DNA of 34,274 nt, taken from NCBI GenBank assembly GCA_015222205.1, contig JADFUW010000006.1, positions 1 through 34,274 of the forward strand, in the 5' to 3' direction. The notes beneath the pieces were generated by a model that was not told the DNA's origin, did no database searches, and saw only the letters and a list, made by a program, of their open reading frames with translations. The translations under genes and the position numbers were made by a program. Positions 18,169 through 30,732 of the stretch are shown piece after piece (within the stretch, counting starts at the first letter, position 1; each line of letters starts with the position of its first letter). This DNA is from Chloroflexota bacterium (GTDB lineage Bacteria > Chloroflexota > Dehalococcoidia > Dehalococcoidales > UBA5760).

Positions 18169-18197
18169 TTGACAAAACCAGATTGTCTGCTTAAAGT
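18169..18197 (+). promoter_or_regulatory. Putative sigma70 promoter TTGACA-N17-TAAAGT
   Basis: Perfect -35 (18169-18174), 17-bp spacer, -10 TAAAGT (18192-18197), just before the GTG at 18206. Confidence 0.55.
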
Positions 18198-18205
18198 ATC
18201 TACTG

Positions 18206-18751
18206 GTGAGTTTGCGTGACGAGTGGGTCAATGCTTTCTATGGGGCAGCAACAGGCAGCAGAAAGCTTAGAACCCGTCTTACCCCACTACTAAGCGCTGT
18301 CTTCTTAGGCTCTTTATGGCTTATTGTTTTCATTTCTCTGCAGGCAGATAAACTATTACACTTTCCCGAGCTCCTGCCAGCACCGTTAAATACTATCTTG
18401 TCCATCCCGCTGCTTGTGACGGGGCTGGTGTTAATAGTGTGGTCAATGGTTCATTTCGCTAAGGTGAGAGGAACGCCCATTCCTTCTATCCCGCCGCCGA
18501 GGCTGGTTACTACCGGGCCTTACGCTCGTGCCAGGAATCCTATGCACACTGGGATATATATTCTGCTGTTTGGATTTGGGATTCTGTTCAGGTCAGTTTC
18601 TCTTGTGTTTATATTCATCCCAGTATTTATTCTGCTTGATGTGCTGGAATTAAAGGCAATCGAAGAGACAGAACTGGAGAGGCGTCTGGGCAAGGAATAT
18701 CTTGCATACAAGAAGAAAGTACCCATGTTTTCCCCCAAACTTAAGGGGTGA
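18206..18751 (+). CDS. Isoprenylcysteine carboxyl methyltransferase / phospholipid methyltransferase (ICMT/PEMT) family membrane protein
   Basis: VTTGPYARARNPMHTGIYILLFGFGIL...EETELERRLGKEYLAYKKKVP typical C-terminus; several TM helices. Confidence 0.8.
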   Translation: MSLRDEWVNAFYGAATGSRKLRTRLTPLLSAVFLGSLWLIVFISLQADKLLHFPELLPAPLNTILSIPLLVTGLVLIVWSMVHFAKVRGTPIPSIPPPRLVTTGPYARARNPMHTGIYILLFGFGILFRSVSLVFIFIPVFILLDVLELKAIEETELERRLGKEYLAYKKKVPMFSPKLKG

Positions 18752-18780
18752 GGTATCAACAAAACTGATGTGGCGAAACC

Positions 18781-18812
18781 AAAGCCGCCCTATTTTAACT
18801 AGGGCGGCTTTT
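18781..18812. terminator. Bidirectional intrinsic terminator between the ICMT-like gene and rpoC
   Basis: 11-bp perfect stem AAAGCCGCCCT-N9-AGGGCGGCTTT followed by T on the + strand; lies between two convergent genes. Confidence 0.85.
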
Positions 18813-18851
18813 CCCTGTTGAAAAACCATTCAACCGTGATAAAAAGAGACC

Positions 18852-21800
18852 TTAGATAGTCAATTCCCCCTTATCCTCTTGAGTCGGGGCAGCTAGTTCT
18901 ACCTCGTTCTCCATACTGACGGCTAGCTCCGGTAACTCCCTGGAAGTCTGGCAGTAGGCTGGAATTAGCTTACCGATAATTACGTTCTCTTTAAGCCCAA
19001 CCAGCTTATCTATCTTGCCTGAAACGGCGGCTTCAGTAAGCACTCTGGTGGTCTCCTGAAAGGAGGCCGCAGCTAGCCAGCTATCGGTACTTAGCGAGGC
19101 TCGGGTTATGCCCATTAGAACGACGTGGGCTGTGGCCGGTTCACCTCCCTCAGCCAACACCTTAGCGTTAATATTCTCATAGCGGAACCTATCTACTAGC
19201 TCCCCGGGTACCAGGTCGGTATCGCCTGAAGAATCAATATAGACCTTGGTCAGCATCTGGTGGACAATAACCTCAATATGCTTATCATTTATGCTAACCC
19301 CTTGAGAACGGTACACCTTTTGCACCTCGTCTACCAGGTACCTCTGGGCGGCCTCCTTACCTAGGGTATGCAGTATATCTTGCGGGTTGATGGAGCCATC
19401 GGTCATCTGCTGGCCGGCCCTTATTTTGTCTCCGGTCTGAACACGAATATGAGTGGCTGGTGAGATAACATATTCTCGCATCTCTGTATCTTCATACCTG
19501 ATAGATAGCTGTCCTTTTCGGATAACTACCTTACCGGCGACGCGGGCTAATATAGGCTGACTCTCGGTAGTTAGAGCCGCCGGCTGTGACGTGGCCTCAT
19601 CCTGATGAGGTTCGCCAGCTAACACTGCGCCGACGTCTACCCATTGGCCGTTCTTTACCATAGCTTGCCTGCCTGGGGGCAGTGAATATTCATCATGAAA
19701 TACCTCAGAACTGGTGACCCTGATTCTTTTCTCCTCTTCGGTGTCAATCACCTCAGCTTCACCGTCTATTTCCGAAATAATAGCTTGAACCTTAGGTGGC
19801 CTACCCTCGAAGAGTTCTTCTACCTTGGGTAGACCGGTGGTGATATCAAGTCCGGCTACGCCACCGGTGTGGAAGGTGCGTAGCGTTAGCTGAGTACCCG
19901 GCTCACCAATACTCTGGGCAGCAATTATGCCCGCGGCTGTGTTTAGGTCAACCAGATGTCCCCGGGCAAGGTCACGACCATAGCAAAACTGACAGGCACC
20001 CTGTCGGGATTGACAGGTAAGGGAAGACCTGACGTGGACCTTAGTTAAACCGGCAGCGTTAATTCTATTTGCCTTCGTCTCATCAATTTCCTCATTACGG
20101 TCAACGATGGTTTCCCCAGTTTGGGGGTCAACCATTTTACTAGCGGCGAGTCGACCGATTATTCGCTCAGCAAGTGATGGTAGTAGCCCCTTTTCTTCCG
20201 GCTCGGATATCCATATACCGTCTTTAGTGCCACAATCCTCTTGACGGATGATAACATCTTGGGCAACATCAATGAGGCGCCTAGTTAGGTAACCACTCTC
20301 TGATGTTCTCAGGGCAGTATCGGCCAGTCCCTTGCGAGCTCCGTGGGTAGAGATAAAGTATTCCAGAACACTAAGCCCCTCCCGCAGGCTTGACTTGATA
20401 GGAAAGTCAATTATCTTGCCGGAAGGATTAGTCATTAAGCCCCGTATGCCGGCCATCTGTCTAATCTGAGAAATGTTCCCCTTAGCCCCTGATGTTGACA
20501 TCATGTAGACACTTCCGGAGCGGTCAAGTGACTTAGAGAGGGCATCGGTTATTCGGTCAGTAGTTTCCATCCACACGTTGACAACACCACTGTATCTTTC
20601 ATCCTCGGTGATTAGACCATGGTGATATTGGCCTTCGATAATGGTCTCCCTTTCCTCTGCCTCTTCTATTAGCTTTGGTTTGCTGGAAGGGACCTTAATA
20701 TCGCTCATGCCAATGGTAGTCCCTGATTTGGTAGCATAATGGAAGCCTAATTGTTTGAGACTGTCCAGTACCACTGCCATATCTTGGCTGCTTAGTAGCT
20801 TATAGCAGCTGGCTACTATTTGCTTTAGGCTTGACTTATCAATCACTTTGTCATAGGCCCGTAGCTCCGGGGGCAGAACCTCGTTAAAGATGATACGGCC
20901 GGGACTAGTTTTTATCCTCTGCCCACCATTTTCTCGGTCCCTGACCTCAATCTCAGCCCCAAGGTCAATAGCACCAAGCTCATAAGCGAGCCTTGCCCTC
21001 TCAAAGCTGCCAAAGGTGGTGCCTTCCCCTTTAGCACCAGGTTTAATATTCGTCAGGTAATAGCAACCCAAGACCATATCTAGGGTTGGCGTTACTACTG
21101 GCTCCCCACAGCTGGGAAGCAGCATATTGTGTATGCTGAGCATTATCTCTCTGGCTTCCTTGACGGCGGCTTTAGATAGAGGGATATGGACTGCCATCTG
21201 GTCGCCATCAAAATCAGCGTTAAAAGCAGAACATATCAGGGGATGAAGTTGGATAGCACTGCCATTGATGAGCACTGGCTCAAAGGCTTGGATGCCAAGT
21301 CGGTGGAGAGTAGGCGCTCGGTTAAGCAGTACCGGGCGTTCCTTGATAACCTCTTCTAGTATATCGTATACCTCTGGCTTAGCTCTGGCTACCAGTCGTC
21401 GGGCACTCTTATCACTATAGGCAAGGCCCCGCTCCATCAGTCGGTACACAATAAAGGGTTTAAATAATTCCAAGGCCATACGCCGGGGTAAGCCACACTG
21501 ATGAAGCTTGAGTTCGGGACCAACGACGATAACTGAGCGTCCACTATAGTCAACTCGTTTACCCAATAGATTTTGGCGAAAGCGTCCTTGTTTACCTCGG
21601 AGCATGTCTGAGAGTGACTTCAGTTTGTGGCTACCACCGATAGAGACAGCCCGTCCCCCTCTTTTATCGTTATCGATAAGGGAATCAACTGCCTCCTGGA
21701 GCATCCGCTTCTCGTTGTGGATGATAACCTCGGGGGCACCTATTTCCAGTAGGTGGTGCAATCGATTATTACGGTTAATTACTCGACGATACAGGTCATT

Positions 21801-22763
21801 AAGGTCACTGGTAGCGAATCTATCTCCATCTAGCTGGACCATAGGTCTAAGGTCAGGGGGTAGCACTGGCAACACGGTAAGAATCATCCACTCTGGTTTA
21901 TTACCACTACGACGAAAGGCCTCCACTACCTGTAGTTGTTTACTTGCCTTCTTACGGCGTTGGCCCGAGGTAAGGCGGGTCTCCTGAATTAGGGCACTAT
22001 GTATTTCATCAAGGTTAAGACTCTTGAGGACTTGGAGAATAGCCTCCGCTCCCATCCCAGCCTCAAAAACCGGGCTAAATTTCTGTTCGAGCTCCTGATA
22101 ACGATTCTCGGTGAGTAGTGTACCCTGACGAAGGTCTTCCAGCTCCTCCATATCGTTGGCAAGCTGTTCTCCAAGCTTTGCCTTTTCCTCAACCCAATGG
22201 CGCCGAAGCTGGTTTATTTCCTCTACTGTGGCTCCTGCTGACTCTGCCTCTTTGATTTTAACCTCTAGTGCGCTCTCGCGTTCTGCTATTTCTTGGGCGC
22301 TGCCCTCCCTGAGTTGTTCCCTTGTTTCCTGGCGTGCCTTCTCGTCTATAGAGGTGATGAGATAGTGTGAGAAGTATAGAACGCGCTCCAGATTTCGTGG
22401 TGGCAGGTCGAGTAGCAACCCCAGTCGGCTGGGTATCCCCCGGGCAAACCAGATATGACTTACCGGGCAGGCCAGTTCAATGTGTCCCATCCGTTCCCGA
22501 CGCACCTTAGCCCGGGCTACCTCAACACCGCATTTATCGCAAACAACTCCCTTGTAGCGTATCTTCTTATATTTACCACAGAAGCATTCGAAGTCTTTGG
22601 TGGGGCCAAAGATTCTCTCGCAGAAAAGCCCATCCCTTTCCGGCTTCAGGGTACGGTAATTAATGGTCTCTGGTTTAGTTACCTCACCATAGGACCAGCT
22701 TCTAATCTGTTCTGGTGAAGCCAGGGAGATACGGATAGAATCAAAGTCATTGATTTCAAGCAT
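18852..22763 (-). CDS. rpoC: DNA-directed RNA polymerase subunit beta'
   Basis: [31 protein letters not shown] zinc ribbon; [12 protein letters not shown] catalytic motif; [18 protein letters not shown]. Confidence 0.99.
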   Translation of the reverse strand: MLEINDFDSIRISLASPEQIRSWSYGEVTKPETINYRTLKPERDGLFCERIFGPTKDFECFCGKYKKIRYKGVVCDKCGVEVARAKVRRERMGHIELACPVSHIWFARGIPSRLGLLLDLPPRNLERVLYFSHYLITSIDEKARQETREQLREGSAQEIAERESALEVKIKEAESAGATVEEINQLRRHWVEEKAKLGEQLANDMEELEDLRQGTLLTENRYQELEQKFSPVFEAGMGAEAILQVLKSLNLDEIHSALIQETRLTSGQRRKKASKQLQVVEAFRRSGNKPEWMILTVLPVLPPDLRPMVQLDGDRFATSDLNDLYRRVINRNNRLHHLLEIGAPEVIIHNEKRMLQEAVDSLIDNDKRGGRAVSIGGSHKLKSLSDMLRGKQGRFRQNLLGKRVDYSGRSVIVVGPELKLHQCGLPRRMALELFKPFIVYRLMERGLAYSDKSARRLVARAKPEVYDILEEVIKERPVLLNRAPTLHRLGIQAFEPVLINGSAIQLHPLICSAFNADFDGDQMAVHIPLSKAAVKEAREIMLSIHNMLLPSCGEPVVTPTLDMVLGCYYLTNIKPGAKGEGTTFGSFERARLAYELGAIDLGAEIEVRDRENGGQRIKTSPGRIIFNEVLPPELRAYDKVIDKSSLKQIVASCYKLLSSQDMAVVLDSLKQLGFHYATKSGTTIGMSDIKVPSSKPKLIEEAEERETIIEGQYHHGLITEDERYSGVVNVWMETTDRITDALSKSLDRSGSVYMMSTSGAKGNISQIRQMAGIRGLMTNPSGKIIDFPIKSSLREGLSVLEYFISTHGARKGLADTALRTSESGYLTRRLIDVAQDVIIRQEDCGTKDGIWISEPEEKGLLPSLAERIIGRLAASKMVDPQTGETIVDRNEEIDETKANRINAAGLTKVHVRSSLTCQSRQGACQFCYGRDLARGHLVDLNTAAGIIAAQSIGEPGTQLTLRTFHTGGVAGLDITTGLPKVEELFEGRPPKVQAIISEIDGEAEVIDTEEEKRIRVTSSEVFHDEYSLPPGRQAMVKNGQWVDVGAVLAGEPHQDEATSQPAALTTESQPILARVAGKVVIRKGQLSIRYEDTEMREYVISPATHIRVQTGDKIRAGQQMTDGSINPQDILHTLGKEAAQRYLVDEVQKVYRSQGVSINDKHIEVIVHQMLTKVYIDSSGDTDLVPGELVDRFRYENINAKVLAEGGEPATAHVVLMGITRASLSTDSWLAAASFQETTRVLTEAAVSGKIDKLVGLKENVIIGKLIPAYCQTSRELPELAVSMENEVELAAPTQEDKGELTI

Positions 22764-25700
22764 TGTCTTCTTTCACCTCACTCTGGGTTGAGTCTTCGCT
22801 AAGTTTAAGTGCCGTCTCCAGTTCTGGGGTTTCCCTAGTTTTCTCGGGAGGGGTTACCTTTTCTTCTTCACTAAGTACTTCAACAGCCAGTCCTAGGCTT
22901 CTTAACTCCATAATCAGAACCTTGAATGATTCTGGTACCCCCGATTGAAGAATATCTTCATTCTTGACTATAGCCTCGTAGGTTTTGGCTCGTCCGGTTA
23001 CGTCATCTGATTTGATGGTCAGAATTTCCTGAAGATTATGGGCAGCGCCATAGGCTTCTAGTGCCCATACCTCCATTTCACCAAAGCGCTGACCCCCGAA
23101 TTGAGCCTTACCACCTAGGGGTTGTTGGCTAATCAGGGAATAGGGGCCAGTGGAGCGTGAGTGAACCTTATCTTCAACCAGGTGATTCAACTTCATCAGG
23201 TAGATATTACCTACGGTTATTGGTTGGTCAAATGGCTGGCCACTGTACCCATCGCGGAGCATGACCTTACCCAAAATGGGTGGGGGGAGATTCTTCTCGG
23301 TATTCACTTTGTCCACAGCTTGCTCCAGTTCCTGTTGGTTAAGGTTGCGGCTAGCTATACCCAGGTCTTCAAGCCACAGGCGTAGGCAAACCTCCTTTGC
23401 CCTCCCCGGGTAATTACCACTGAATACCAGGTCACCATCGTAGCCGTGGCTGGTAATCCACGCCTTAGCCGCTTCTAGTTGTACAGTAGGGCTCTTATCA
23501 CTGGGGTCAAGGCTAACTGCCCCCGCTTTTTGGACTAACCAGGCTCTAGCTAGGGCATCTTCTATGGCGGTATCGTCAGCACCATCAAATACTGGTGTCA
23601 GCACCTTGATGCCCAGTGTCTGGGCGGCCCAACCGAGATGAGTTTCAAGCACTTGACCGATATTCATCCGTGACGGGACACCAATTGGATTGAGGATAAC
23701 ATCTACTGGTGTGCCATCAGGCAGGAAGGGCATATCCTCAACCGGGGCTATAATGGAGACGACCCCCTTGTTGCCATGCCGGCCAGCTAGCTTATCCCCG
23801 ACAGAAAGCTTACGCTTCTGGGCGACCCAGACCTGTACCCATTGATTAAGCCTGGCGGGGAGGTCATCACCTTTACTACTGGAGAAGATTTTCACATCAA
23901 TCACTTTACCCCACTCACCATGGGGCATGCGCAGGGAGGTGTCTTTCACCTCTCGGGCTTTCTCGCCAAAAATGGCCCGTAAAAGTTTTTCTTCAGCCGA
24001 GAGCTCAGTTTCTCCCTTCGGCGTAATCTTGCCGACTAGCATGTCACCTGGACCTACTTCAGCACCAATTCGAATAACACCGGTTTCATCAAGTTCACGG
24101 AGGCTTTCCTCACCAACATTAGGTATATCCCGGGTGATTTCTTCCGGCCCCAACTTGGTATCCCTGGCTTCTACCTCATGCTTTGAAATGTGAATCGAGG
24201 TAAATTTATCCTTTTCCACTAGGCGATCACTGATGATAATAGCATCCTCAAAATTATAGCCTCTCCAGCTCATAAAAGCACACAGCACATTCTGTCCTAG
24301 GGCCAGCTCCCCTCGGTCTGTGGACAAACCATTAGCTATGACCTGCCCTGGTTCTATCTGGTCGCCCTTACCTACTAACGGGCGCTGGTTAATACAGGTA
24401 CCCTGATTAGTGCGCACAAATTTCATTAAGGGATATACATCCTTGTCGCCATTATCTTTAGTAACTATTATCTGTGAGCTCGTGGCCGAGGTTACGGCTC
24501 CAGGGTTCTGGGCCAAGAGCATCTCCCCACTGTACCTGGCGGCTTCTGTTTCCATACCGGTAGCTACCAGAGGTGCTTCAGGACGGAGTAGGGGCACGGC
24601 TTGCCGTTGCATATTAGAACCCATCAGAGCCCGGTTAGCATCGTTATGCTCCAAGAAGGGTATTAGGGCTGTGGCCACACTGAATATCTGCTTGGGTGAT
24701 ACATCCATATACTCAATCTCTTCGGGTGCTACTACTAAGTAACGCTCGGCTAATCTTGCCTCGACCTTGTCATGAACAAATTGGTTATTCTGGTCAAGTT
24801 TGACATTAGCCTGAGCGATAGTATATTCGTCCTCTTCGTCAGCGGTTAGGTAAACAATCTCATCAGAAACAAAGGGCTTCACCTTTATGGTTCTGGGTGA
24901 CATGCCAAGTAGCTGGGTAGCTAGGTCTGGTGTAATCGTAGCCCCAGCCTCTACTATAGTTTTATCATGGTCATCAAGCACCGCCTCGCGGGTTGTCTTG
25001 CCCTCAAGTCTGGTATCATTATTGTTCATCTCGGTAATAACCTTCCGGTAGGGTGTCTCAATGAAACCATACTGGTTAATTTGGCTATAGGTGGCTAGAG
25101 AACCAATGAGACCAATGTTTGGCCCCTCTGGGGTCTCAATAGGGCAGATTCTGCCGTAGTGGGAAAAATGGACGTCGCGAACCTCAAAGCCGGCGCGTTC
25201 CCGGGACAAGCCTCCCGGCCCCATGGCGGATAAGCGGCGCTTATGGGTTAGCTCAGCCAGGGGGTTAGTTTGATCCATGAATTGTGATAACTGTGAGCTG
25301 CCGAAGAACTCCCTGATAGCGGCTGATATAGGGCGAATATTGACCAGAGCGGCGGGAGTAACCTCCTCGGTGCTGGTAATGCTCATCCGCTCCTTGACTA
25401 TTCGTTCTAGGCGCAGTAGCCCGATACGAAACTGGTTTTGAATCAGCTCACCAACAGTGCATACCCGCCGGTTCCCCAGGTGGTCAATATCGTCGGGGAC
25501 ATCACTCCCATTATTAATCATGATGATGTGCTTAACAATGGCGACAATGTCTTCTTTGTCTAGGACTCGCTGTTCTTTAGAATTGTCAAGCCCTAATCGC
25601 TTATTAAGCTTGTAGCGACCTACCTCTCCTAGGTTATAACGTTTTGGGTCGAAAAAGAGGTTTTTTATTAATTTGTCCGCATTGTCGATGGTGAGGGGGT

Positions 25701-26466
25701 CGCCGGGCCGTAGTCTTTTATAGATGTCGAGCAGGGCATCAGCCTTGTTCTTAATCAAAAGATCACGCTCTATAGTTGACCGGACAAATTGGTGGTCCGG
25801 AGAGCTATCCTCTTCGGAAAACAGAGTGAATAGCTCTTCATCATTACTACAACCGATAGCTCGCAGGAGCGTAGTGATAGGGATCTTCCGCTTACCATCT
25901 ATCTTAGCTGAGATTACATCCCGGTTGCTGGTCTCAAACTCCAGCCAAGCCCCATGGGTAGGAATTAGCTTAGCGTGGCACAATGAGCGACCACTAGCAG
26001 CATCTTCTTCAAGCGTGAAAAAGACGCCCGGTGAGCGGAGTAACTGGCTTACTACTATCCGTTCGGCACCGCTGATAATAAAGGTGCCTTTAGCCGTCAT
26101 TAGGGGAAGGCTACCGAAAAACAGGTCTTCCTCCTTGATTTCTCCGGTTCCTTTAACCAACAGCCTCGCCCTGACATAAATGGGGATTGAATAGGTCAAA
26201 TCCCGGTGGCGGCATTCTTGCTCAGGGTTACGTGGGGTACGGAACTCGTAATCTACAAAGCTAAGTGCCAGCCTGTTATCGGTGAAGTCCTTTATAGGGG
26301 ATATCTCCTCCAAAAGTCGCCTTAGCCCCTTTTCCTGAAACCAGCGGAATGAATTTAATTGAACCTCAATTAGGTTAGGGACATCCAGTATCTGGGGTAA
26401 CTTGGCGTAAGATTCTCGGGTAACAAGGGGTACATTCTTTTCAGCGTGTGGTGATATAAAGACCAT
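22756..26466 (-). CDS. rpoB: DNA-directed RNA polymerase subunit beta
   Basis: [72 protein letters not shown]; overlaps the rpoC start by 8 bp. Confidence 0.99.
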   Translation of the reverse strand: MVFISPHAEKNVPLVTRESYAKLPQILDVPNLIEVQLNSFRWFQEKGLRRLLEEISPIKDFTDNRLALSFVDYEFRTPRNPEQECRHRDLTYSIPIYVRARLLVKGTGEIKEEDLFFGSLPLMTAKGTFIISGAERIVVSQLLRSPGVFFTLEEDAASGRSLCHAKLIPTHGAWLEFETSNRDVISAKIDGKRKIPITTLLRAIGCSNDEELFTLFSEEDSSPDHQFVRSTIERDLLIKNKADALLDIYKRLRPGDPLTIDNADKLIKNLFFDPKRYNLGEVGRYKLNKRLGLDNSKEQRVLDKEDIVAIVKHIIMINNGSDVPDDIDHLGNRRVCTVGELIQNQFRIGLLRLERIVKERMSITSTEEVTPAALVNIRPISAAIREFFGSSQLSQFMDQTNPLAELTHKRRLSAMGPGGLSRERAGFEVRDVHFSHYGRICPIETPEGPNIGLIGSLATYSQINQYGFIETPYRKVITEMNNNDTRLEGKTTREAVLDDHDKTIVEAGATITPDLATQLLGMSPRTIKVKPFVSDEIVYLTADEEDEYTIAQANVKLDQNNQFVHDKVEARLAERYLVVAPEEIEYMDVSPKQIFSVATALIPFLEHNDANRALMGSNMQRQAVPLLRPEAPLVATGMETEAARYSGEMLLAQNPGAVTSATSSQIIVTKDNGDKDVYPLMKFVRTNQGTCINQRPLVGKGDQIEPGQVIANGLSTDRGELALGQNVLCAFMSWRGYNFEDAIIISDRLVEKDKFTSIHISKHEVEARDTKLGPEEITRDIPNVGEESLRELDETGVIRIGAEVGPGDMLVGKITPKGETELSAEEKLLRAIFGEKAREVKDTSLRMPHGEWGKVIDVKIFSSSKGDDLPARLNQWVQVWVAQKRKLSVGDKLAGRHGNKGVVSIIAPVEDMPFLPDGTPVDVILNPIGVPSRMNIGQVLETHLGWAAQTLGIKVLTPVFDGADDTAIEDALARAWLVQKAGAVSLDPSDKSPTVQLEAAKAWITSHGYDGDLVFSGNYPGRAKEVCLRLWLEDLGIASRNLNQQELEQAVDKVNTEKNLPPPILGKVMLRDGYSGQPFDQPITVGNIYLMKLNHLVEDKVHSRSTGPYSLISQQPLGGKAQFGGQRFGEMEVWALEAYGAAHNLQEILTIKSDDVTGRAKTYEAIVKNEDILQSGVPESFKVLIMELRSLGLAVEVLSEEEKVTPPEKTRETPELETALKLSEDSTQSEVKEDNA

Positions 26467-26602
26467 ATCTAGCCCAACTCCTTTTAGATAGACACACGAA
26501 GTTCTACTTTACTATAGCGCTAAAACAGATAAGACCGGCGACTAATGAAGGAATAAATAATATAAATAGAGGTAAGTTCTAAGAGGCATAATACAAACTC
26601 TA

Positions 26603-26631
26603 AGTCTACTATTATTATTTATATTTGTCAA
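26603..26631 (-). promoter_or_regulatory. Putative rpoBC promoter TTGACA-N17-TAGACT
   Basis: On the minus strand TTGACA (26631-26626), 17-bp AT-rich spacer, TAGACT (26608-26603), about 140 bp upstream of rpoB. Confidence 0.5.
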
Positions 26632-26847
26632 GTTTTGGGGGTTCTACATCAACAAGTGTGGAAACAAGCCCCTGTGCCTTTAGAGTTAGCTGCCAATATC
26701 CTCAGCCGGAAGTTATCCATATTGCAGTAGCCATAAGCCATCCTCTTTATGGGCTTGATGCAATTGTTCTCCCCTTTGTTTCAAACGCTAACGGTGTTAG
26801 ATAGCTAGGGTTATTTATAAAATTTTATTAACTTTCTTAATTAAATA

Positions 26848-26876
26848 TTGACATATTCATCCAAGTTATTTATAAT
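26848..26876 (+). promoter_or_regulatory. Perfect-consensus sigma70 promoter (TTGACA-N17-TATAAT) for dnaJ-hspR-clpC
   Basis: TTGACA at 26848-26853, 17-bp spacer, TATAAT at 26871-26876; A/T-tract UP-like region immediately upstream; dnaJ ATG at 26904. Confidence 0.85.
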
Positions 26877-26903
26877 ATTGCTGTAACCTGAGCGGAGAAA
26901 AAG

Positions 26904-27890
26904 ATGGCCCAAAAAGACTACTACGAGATTTTAGGGGTTAAGCGGGATGCTAGTGAGCGGGAGATAAAGCAGGCTTACCGCAGGCTGGCACGTAAGCACC
27001 ATCCTGATGTTAATCCCGGTGATAAGTCGGCCGAGGCAAGGTTTAAGCAGATAAATGAAGCCTATGAGGTTCTGTCGGATAAGGAGAAGCGCCAGAAGTA
27101 TGATAGGTTTGGTGACCAGTGGCAGTATGCCGACCAGTTTACTCAGCGTGGTTATCAGCAAGCGCCTTTTGGTGATTTTAGCCAGGGTGGGGCTACCAAC
27201 TTTCGTTTCGAAGGTGGCGATTTAGGTAGCCTGTTTGAGGAGTTATTCGGGAGTTCTCGTAGCAGAAGTAGCCGCCGCCCCCAATCAAGACGAGGCCAAG
27301 ATATAGAGTATCCGGTGTCAGTAACCCTGGAGGAGGCTTATCACGGGACAAATCGCATTCTGAGTCTTGAGGTTGGGGAGCCTTGTTCTAGCTGTCGGGG
27401 TACAGGTCGGATACAAAATGTGCCTTGCTCGGTATGTCGGGGTTCAGGGGTAGTATCTCGTGTTAGGCGTCTTGAGGTTAAGATTCCGCCTGGGGTCAAG
27501 GACGGGTCCCGGGTGCGTGTTGCTGGTAAGGGGGGACAGGGCTACGGTGGGGCGGCTAGTGGCGACCTTTACCTGGTGGTATCGGTTAAGCCTCACCCTC
27601 TGTTTCAGCGTAAGGGTGATGACCTGTATGTAGAAGTAGGGATTCCGTTAACTGTAGCCGTCCTGGGTGGTGAGATTCAACTGCCTACCCTCAAAGGTAA
27701 GCTGGCACTGAAGGTTCCCCCGGAGACGCAAAATGGGCGTACCTTTCGCCTGACCGGGCAGGGTATGCCCCATCTGGGTAATCGTTCTTACGGCGACCTG
27801 CTGGCTAAGGTTAACGTGATAGTGCCCACTAAACTTTCGGGAAAAGAAAAAGAGTTGTTTAAGCAGCTTAGCCAGCTCAGACCAAACTAA
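26904..27890 (+). CDS. dnaJ: DnaJ-family co-chaperone with a shortened (two-motif) zinc finger
   Basis: J domain [37 protein letters not shown] region; CSSCRGTG and CSVCRGSG; C-terminal client-binding domains. Confidence 0.93.
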   Translation: MAQKDYYEILGVKRDASEREIKQAYRRLARKHHPDVNPGDKSAEARFKQINEAYEVLSDKEKRQKYDRFGDQWQYADQFTQRGYQQAPFGDFSQGGATNFRFEGGDLGSLFEELFGSSRSRSSRRPQSRRGQDIEYPVSVTLEEAYHGTNRILSLEVGEPCSSCRGTGRIQNVPCSVCRGSGVVSRVRRLEVKIPPGVKDGSRVRVAGKGGQGYGGAASGDLYLVVSVKPHPLFQRKGDDLYVEVGIPLTVAVLGGEIQLPTLKGKLALKVPPETQNGRTFRLTGQGMPHLGNRSYGDLLAKVNVIVPTKLSGKEKELFKQLSQLRPN

Positions 27891-27946
27891 GAGTTGTGGG
27901 CTTTTTATACCTGCTTTAGCAAAATTAATAGTTTGGAGAGGCTTTT

Positions 27947-28264
27947 ATGGGCTTAGAGGAGAATGAACCGCGTTACGGAATAAGTATTGCTGCCAGAATG
28001 GTTGGTGTTAAAACTTACACCTTGCGCTATTACGAGAGAATTGGCATAATAGAGCCATATCGCTCCCGGGGTAATACCCGTTTATACTCAGATAACGATA
28101 TAGCCCAGCTCTGTCGGGCGAAGACCCTGATGGACGACCTGGGGGTTAATCTGGCGGGGGTAGGGGTTATCTTGAGAATGGCGGGGCGTATGGCTGAGTT
28201 GCAAAACCAGTTGGACGAGATAGAGGCAGATTTGAAAAGACTCAGGGGGGTGGATGACCTATGA
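27947..28264 (+). CDS. hspR: MerR-family heat-shock repressor HspR
   Basis: YGISIAARMVGVKTYTLRYYERIGIIEPYRSRGNTRLYSDNDIAQLCRAKTLMDDLGVNLAGVGVIL; located between dnaJ and a clp ATPase. Confidence 0.9.
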   Translation: MGLEENEPRYGISIAARMVGVKTYTLRYYERIGIIEPYRSRGNTRLYSDNDIAQLCRAKTLMDDLGVNLAGVGVILRMAGRMAELQNQLDEIEADLKRLRGVDDL

Positions 28265-30732
28265 GACAGGAGAGATTTACCGAACAGGCACAGGAGGCGC
28301 TGGCTTTATCTCAAGAGATAGTGCGTCAGTATCACCATAGCCAGTGGGATGTAGAGCATATCCTGCTGGCGCTGCTCCGCCAGGAGGCAGGGCTGGTTGG
28401 TGATATATTACAGGAGCTCGGGGTTAATGGAGACACCGTAAGGCAGCAGGTTGAGGCGGTCTTAGACAAGTCTCCCAAGGTTGCCTATGAGACACCACAA
28501 ATTTATGCCACACCACGTGTTGCCCAACTGTTAACCAGGGCTGGTGAAGAGGCCGATAGGCTTAAGGACGAGTTTATCGGCACCGAGCACCTTCTCATCG
28601 CCATGGCCGGGGAGGAGAAGGGGGATGCCGCCAGTATTCTTCACCGCTCGGGTGTTGACCAGGAGAAGGTCTATTCTGCCCTTCAGAAGCTCCGCGGTGG
28701 ACATCGGGTTACTGATGCCCGTGCTGAGAGCAAGTATCGCTCTTTAGAGAAGTATGGCCGTGACCTGACTGAGCTTGCCCGCCGGGGCAAGCTTGACCCG
28801 GTTATCGGTCGGGATGAGGAGATTAAGCGGATAATGCAGATACTCACCCGCCGAACTAAGAATAACCCGGTGATTGTGGGTGATGCCGGCGTCGGTAAAA
28901 CGGCCCTGGCTGAAGGGTTAGCAGAAAAGATTGCTGCTGATGACGTTCCCGATTCCCTCAAGGGACGCAAAGTAGTAGCCCTGGATATGGGCTCCCTGGT
29001 CGCCGGGAGCAAGTTTCGCGGTGAGTTTGAAGAGCGGCTCAAGGCAGTAATGGACGAGGTTCGTCAGTCACAGGGTGAGGTAATCTTATTTATTGACGAG
29101 ATTCACACGGTGGTGGGTGCTGGCGCTGCTGAGGGGGCTATTGATGCCAGTAATATGCTCAAGCCAGCCCTGGCTCACGGTGAGTTGCAGTGTGTCGGCG
29201 CCACCACCCTTGATGAATATCGTAAGTTTATTGAGAAGGATAAGGCTCTGGAGCGCCGCCTCCAGCCGGTGTTCGTTGGCGAGCCGAGTATTGAGGCTAC
29301 AATTGACATGCTCAAGGGGCTTCGCCCCCGGTATGAGGCCCATCATAAGATTAAGATAAGTGATGAGGCCCTGGAGGCAGCAGCTAAGCTGAGTCAGCGC
29401 TATATTTCTGACCGATTTTTGCCGGATAAGGCGATTGACCTTATTGATGAGGCTGCCTCTAAGCTGCGTATTGATACCGAGAGTGCCCCGCCGGAGGTTA
29501 AGTCACTGGGAAAGAGTCTTGAGCAATTGACCAATGAGGAAGACGCAGCTTCACAGCGGCAGGATTATGAGCACGCTGCCCAGTTTAAAGCGGAGAGGCT
29601 GCGTCTGGATGAGCAGTATAATCAGGCTAAGAGCGATTGGCTCAAGCAGGAGAAGATTAGTGGGGTGGTGGGTGAGGAAGACATCGCCCGTCTAATCTCT
29701 AACTGGACCGGGATTCCCGTATCCCAGATGCTGGAGGGTGAAGCTGAGAAGCTGCTTCATATGGAGGCGTGGCTCCACGAGAGGCTGGTAAATCAGGAAG
29801 AGGCAGTGGTAGCTATTTCTGAGGCTATTCGCCGAAGCCGGGCGGGCTTGAAAGACCCCCGGCGACCTATTGGCAGCTTTATGTTCTTAGGTCCTACAGG
29901 GGTTGGTAAGACTGAGCTGGCAAGGACTCTGGCTTGGTTTTTGTTTGGTGATGAGAATGCCATGGTGCGTCTGGATATGTCGGAGTATCAGGAGAAGCAC
30001 ACGGTATCGCGTCTTATCGGGGCACCACCGGGCTATGTTGGTTATGAGGAGGGGGGACAGCTTACCGAGGCAGTGCGCCGGCGTCCCTACCGGGTAATCC
30101 TGCTGGATGAGATAGAGAAGGCGCACCCTGAGGTATTTAATACCCTTCTCCAGATTCTTGATGACGGGCGGTTAACCGATGGTCACGGACGGACGGTGGA
30201 TTTTAAGAACAGCGTGGTTATCATGACTAGTAATACCGGTGTCGAACTCATCAGGCGTGAGGGGAGTATTGGTTTTGGGGTGCAAAAGGATGAGGCCAAA
30301 ACCCGGAAGCAGAGCTATGAGAGCATGAAGGAAAAGGTGATGGCTGAGGTGAAGAAAACCTTCCGCCCCGAATTCACCAACCGAATAGATGAGATTATAG
30401 TCTTCCATGAGCTAACTGAGGAGCAACTCAGAAGTATCGTTGACCTAATGTTAAAGGACCTGCAGAAGCGTTTGGCTGAACATAAGCTGGGTGTGGAGCT
30501 GACAGAAGCGGCAAAGTCTTGGCTGGCTAAGGAAGGTTACGACCCGGTTTATGGGGCGCGACCGCTGAGACGGGCTATAGAACGGCATATAGAAAATCCA
30601 CTGTCAACCAGGTTACTTAAGGGTGAATTTAGCGAAGGTGATGCGATTATCGTTGACCTTGGTGACGGGGGTTTAACCTTTAATGTTGGGGGGAAAGTGG
30701 AGGCAGTGGTGCAGACGGGAAACCATGTGTAA
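28261..30732 (+). CDS. clpC: ATP-dependent Clp ATPase, ClpC-like (short middle domain)
   Basis: Clp-N repeats; Walker A GDAGVGKT and [11 protein letters not shown]-like [23 protein letters not shown]; sensor [18 protein letters not shown]. No long ClpB coiled coil. Confidence 0.9.
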   Translation: MRQERFTEQAQEALALSQEIVRQYHHSQWDVEHILLALLRQEAGLVGDILQELGVNGDTVRQQVEAVLDKSPKVAYETPQIYATPRVAQLLTRAGEEADRLKDEFIGTEHLLIAMAGEEKGDAASILHRSGVDQEKVYSALQKLRGGHRVTDARAESKYRSLEKYGRDLTELARRGKLDPVIGRDEEIKRIMQILTRRTKNNPVIVGDAGVGKTALAEGLAEKIAADDVPDSLKGRKVVALDMGSLVAGSKFRGEFEERLKAVMDEVRQSQGEVILFIDEIHTVVGAGAAEGAIDASNMLKPALAHGELQCVGATTLDEYRKFIEKDKALERRLQPVFVGEPSIEATIDMLKGLRPRYEAHHKIKISDEALEAAAKLSQRYISDRFLPDKAIDLIDEAASKLRIDTESAPPEVKSLGKSLEQLTNEEDAASQRQDYEHAAQFKAERLRLDEQYNQAKSDWLKQEKISGVVGEEDIARLISNWTGIPVSQMLEGEAEKLLHMEAWLHERLVNQEEAVVAISEAIRRSRAGLKDPRRPIGSFMFLGPTGVGKTELARTLAWFLFGDENAMVRLDMSEYQEKHTVSRLIGAPPGYVGYEEGGQLTEAVRRRPYRVILLDEIEKAHPEVFNTLLQILDDGRLTDGHGRTVDFKNSVVIMTSNTGVELIRREGSIGFGVQKDEAKTRKQSYESMKEKVMAEVKKTFRPEFTNRIDEIIVFHELTEEQLRSIVDLMLKDLQKRLAEHKLGVELTEAAKSWLAKEGYDPVYGARPLRRAIERHIENPLSTRLLKGEFSEGDAIIVDLGDGGLTFNVGGKVEAVVQTGNHV

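Noticed and set aside
24900-25300. Possible rifampicin-resistance changes in RpoB
   Set aside because: The key Rif-cluster residues recognised by eye (Q, D, H and S in [23 protein letters not shown]) look wild-type; only a minor N-to-T difference near MDQTNPL.
21604-26179. Several plus-strand ORFs of 60-151 aa inside rpoC and rpoB (e.g. 21604..21987, 24410..24742, 25724..26179)
   Set aside because: Antisense to highly conserved coding sequence, with Ser/Leu/Arg-rich composition typical of shadow ORFs.
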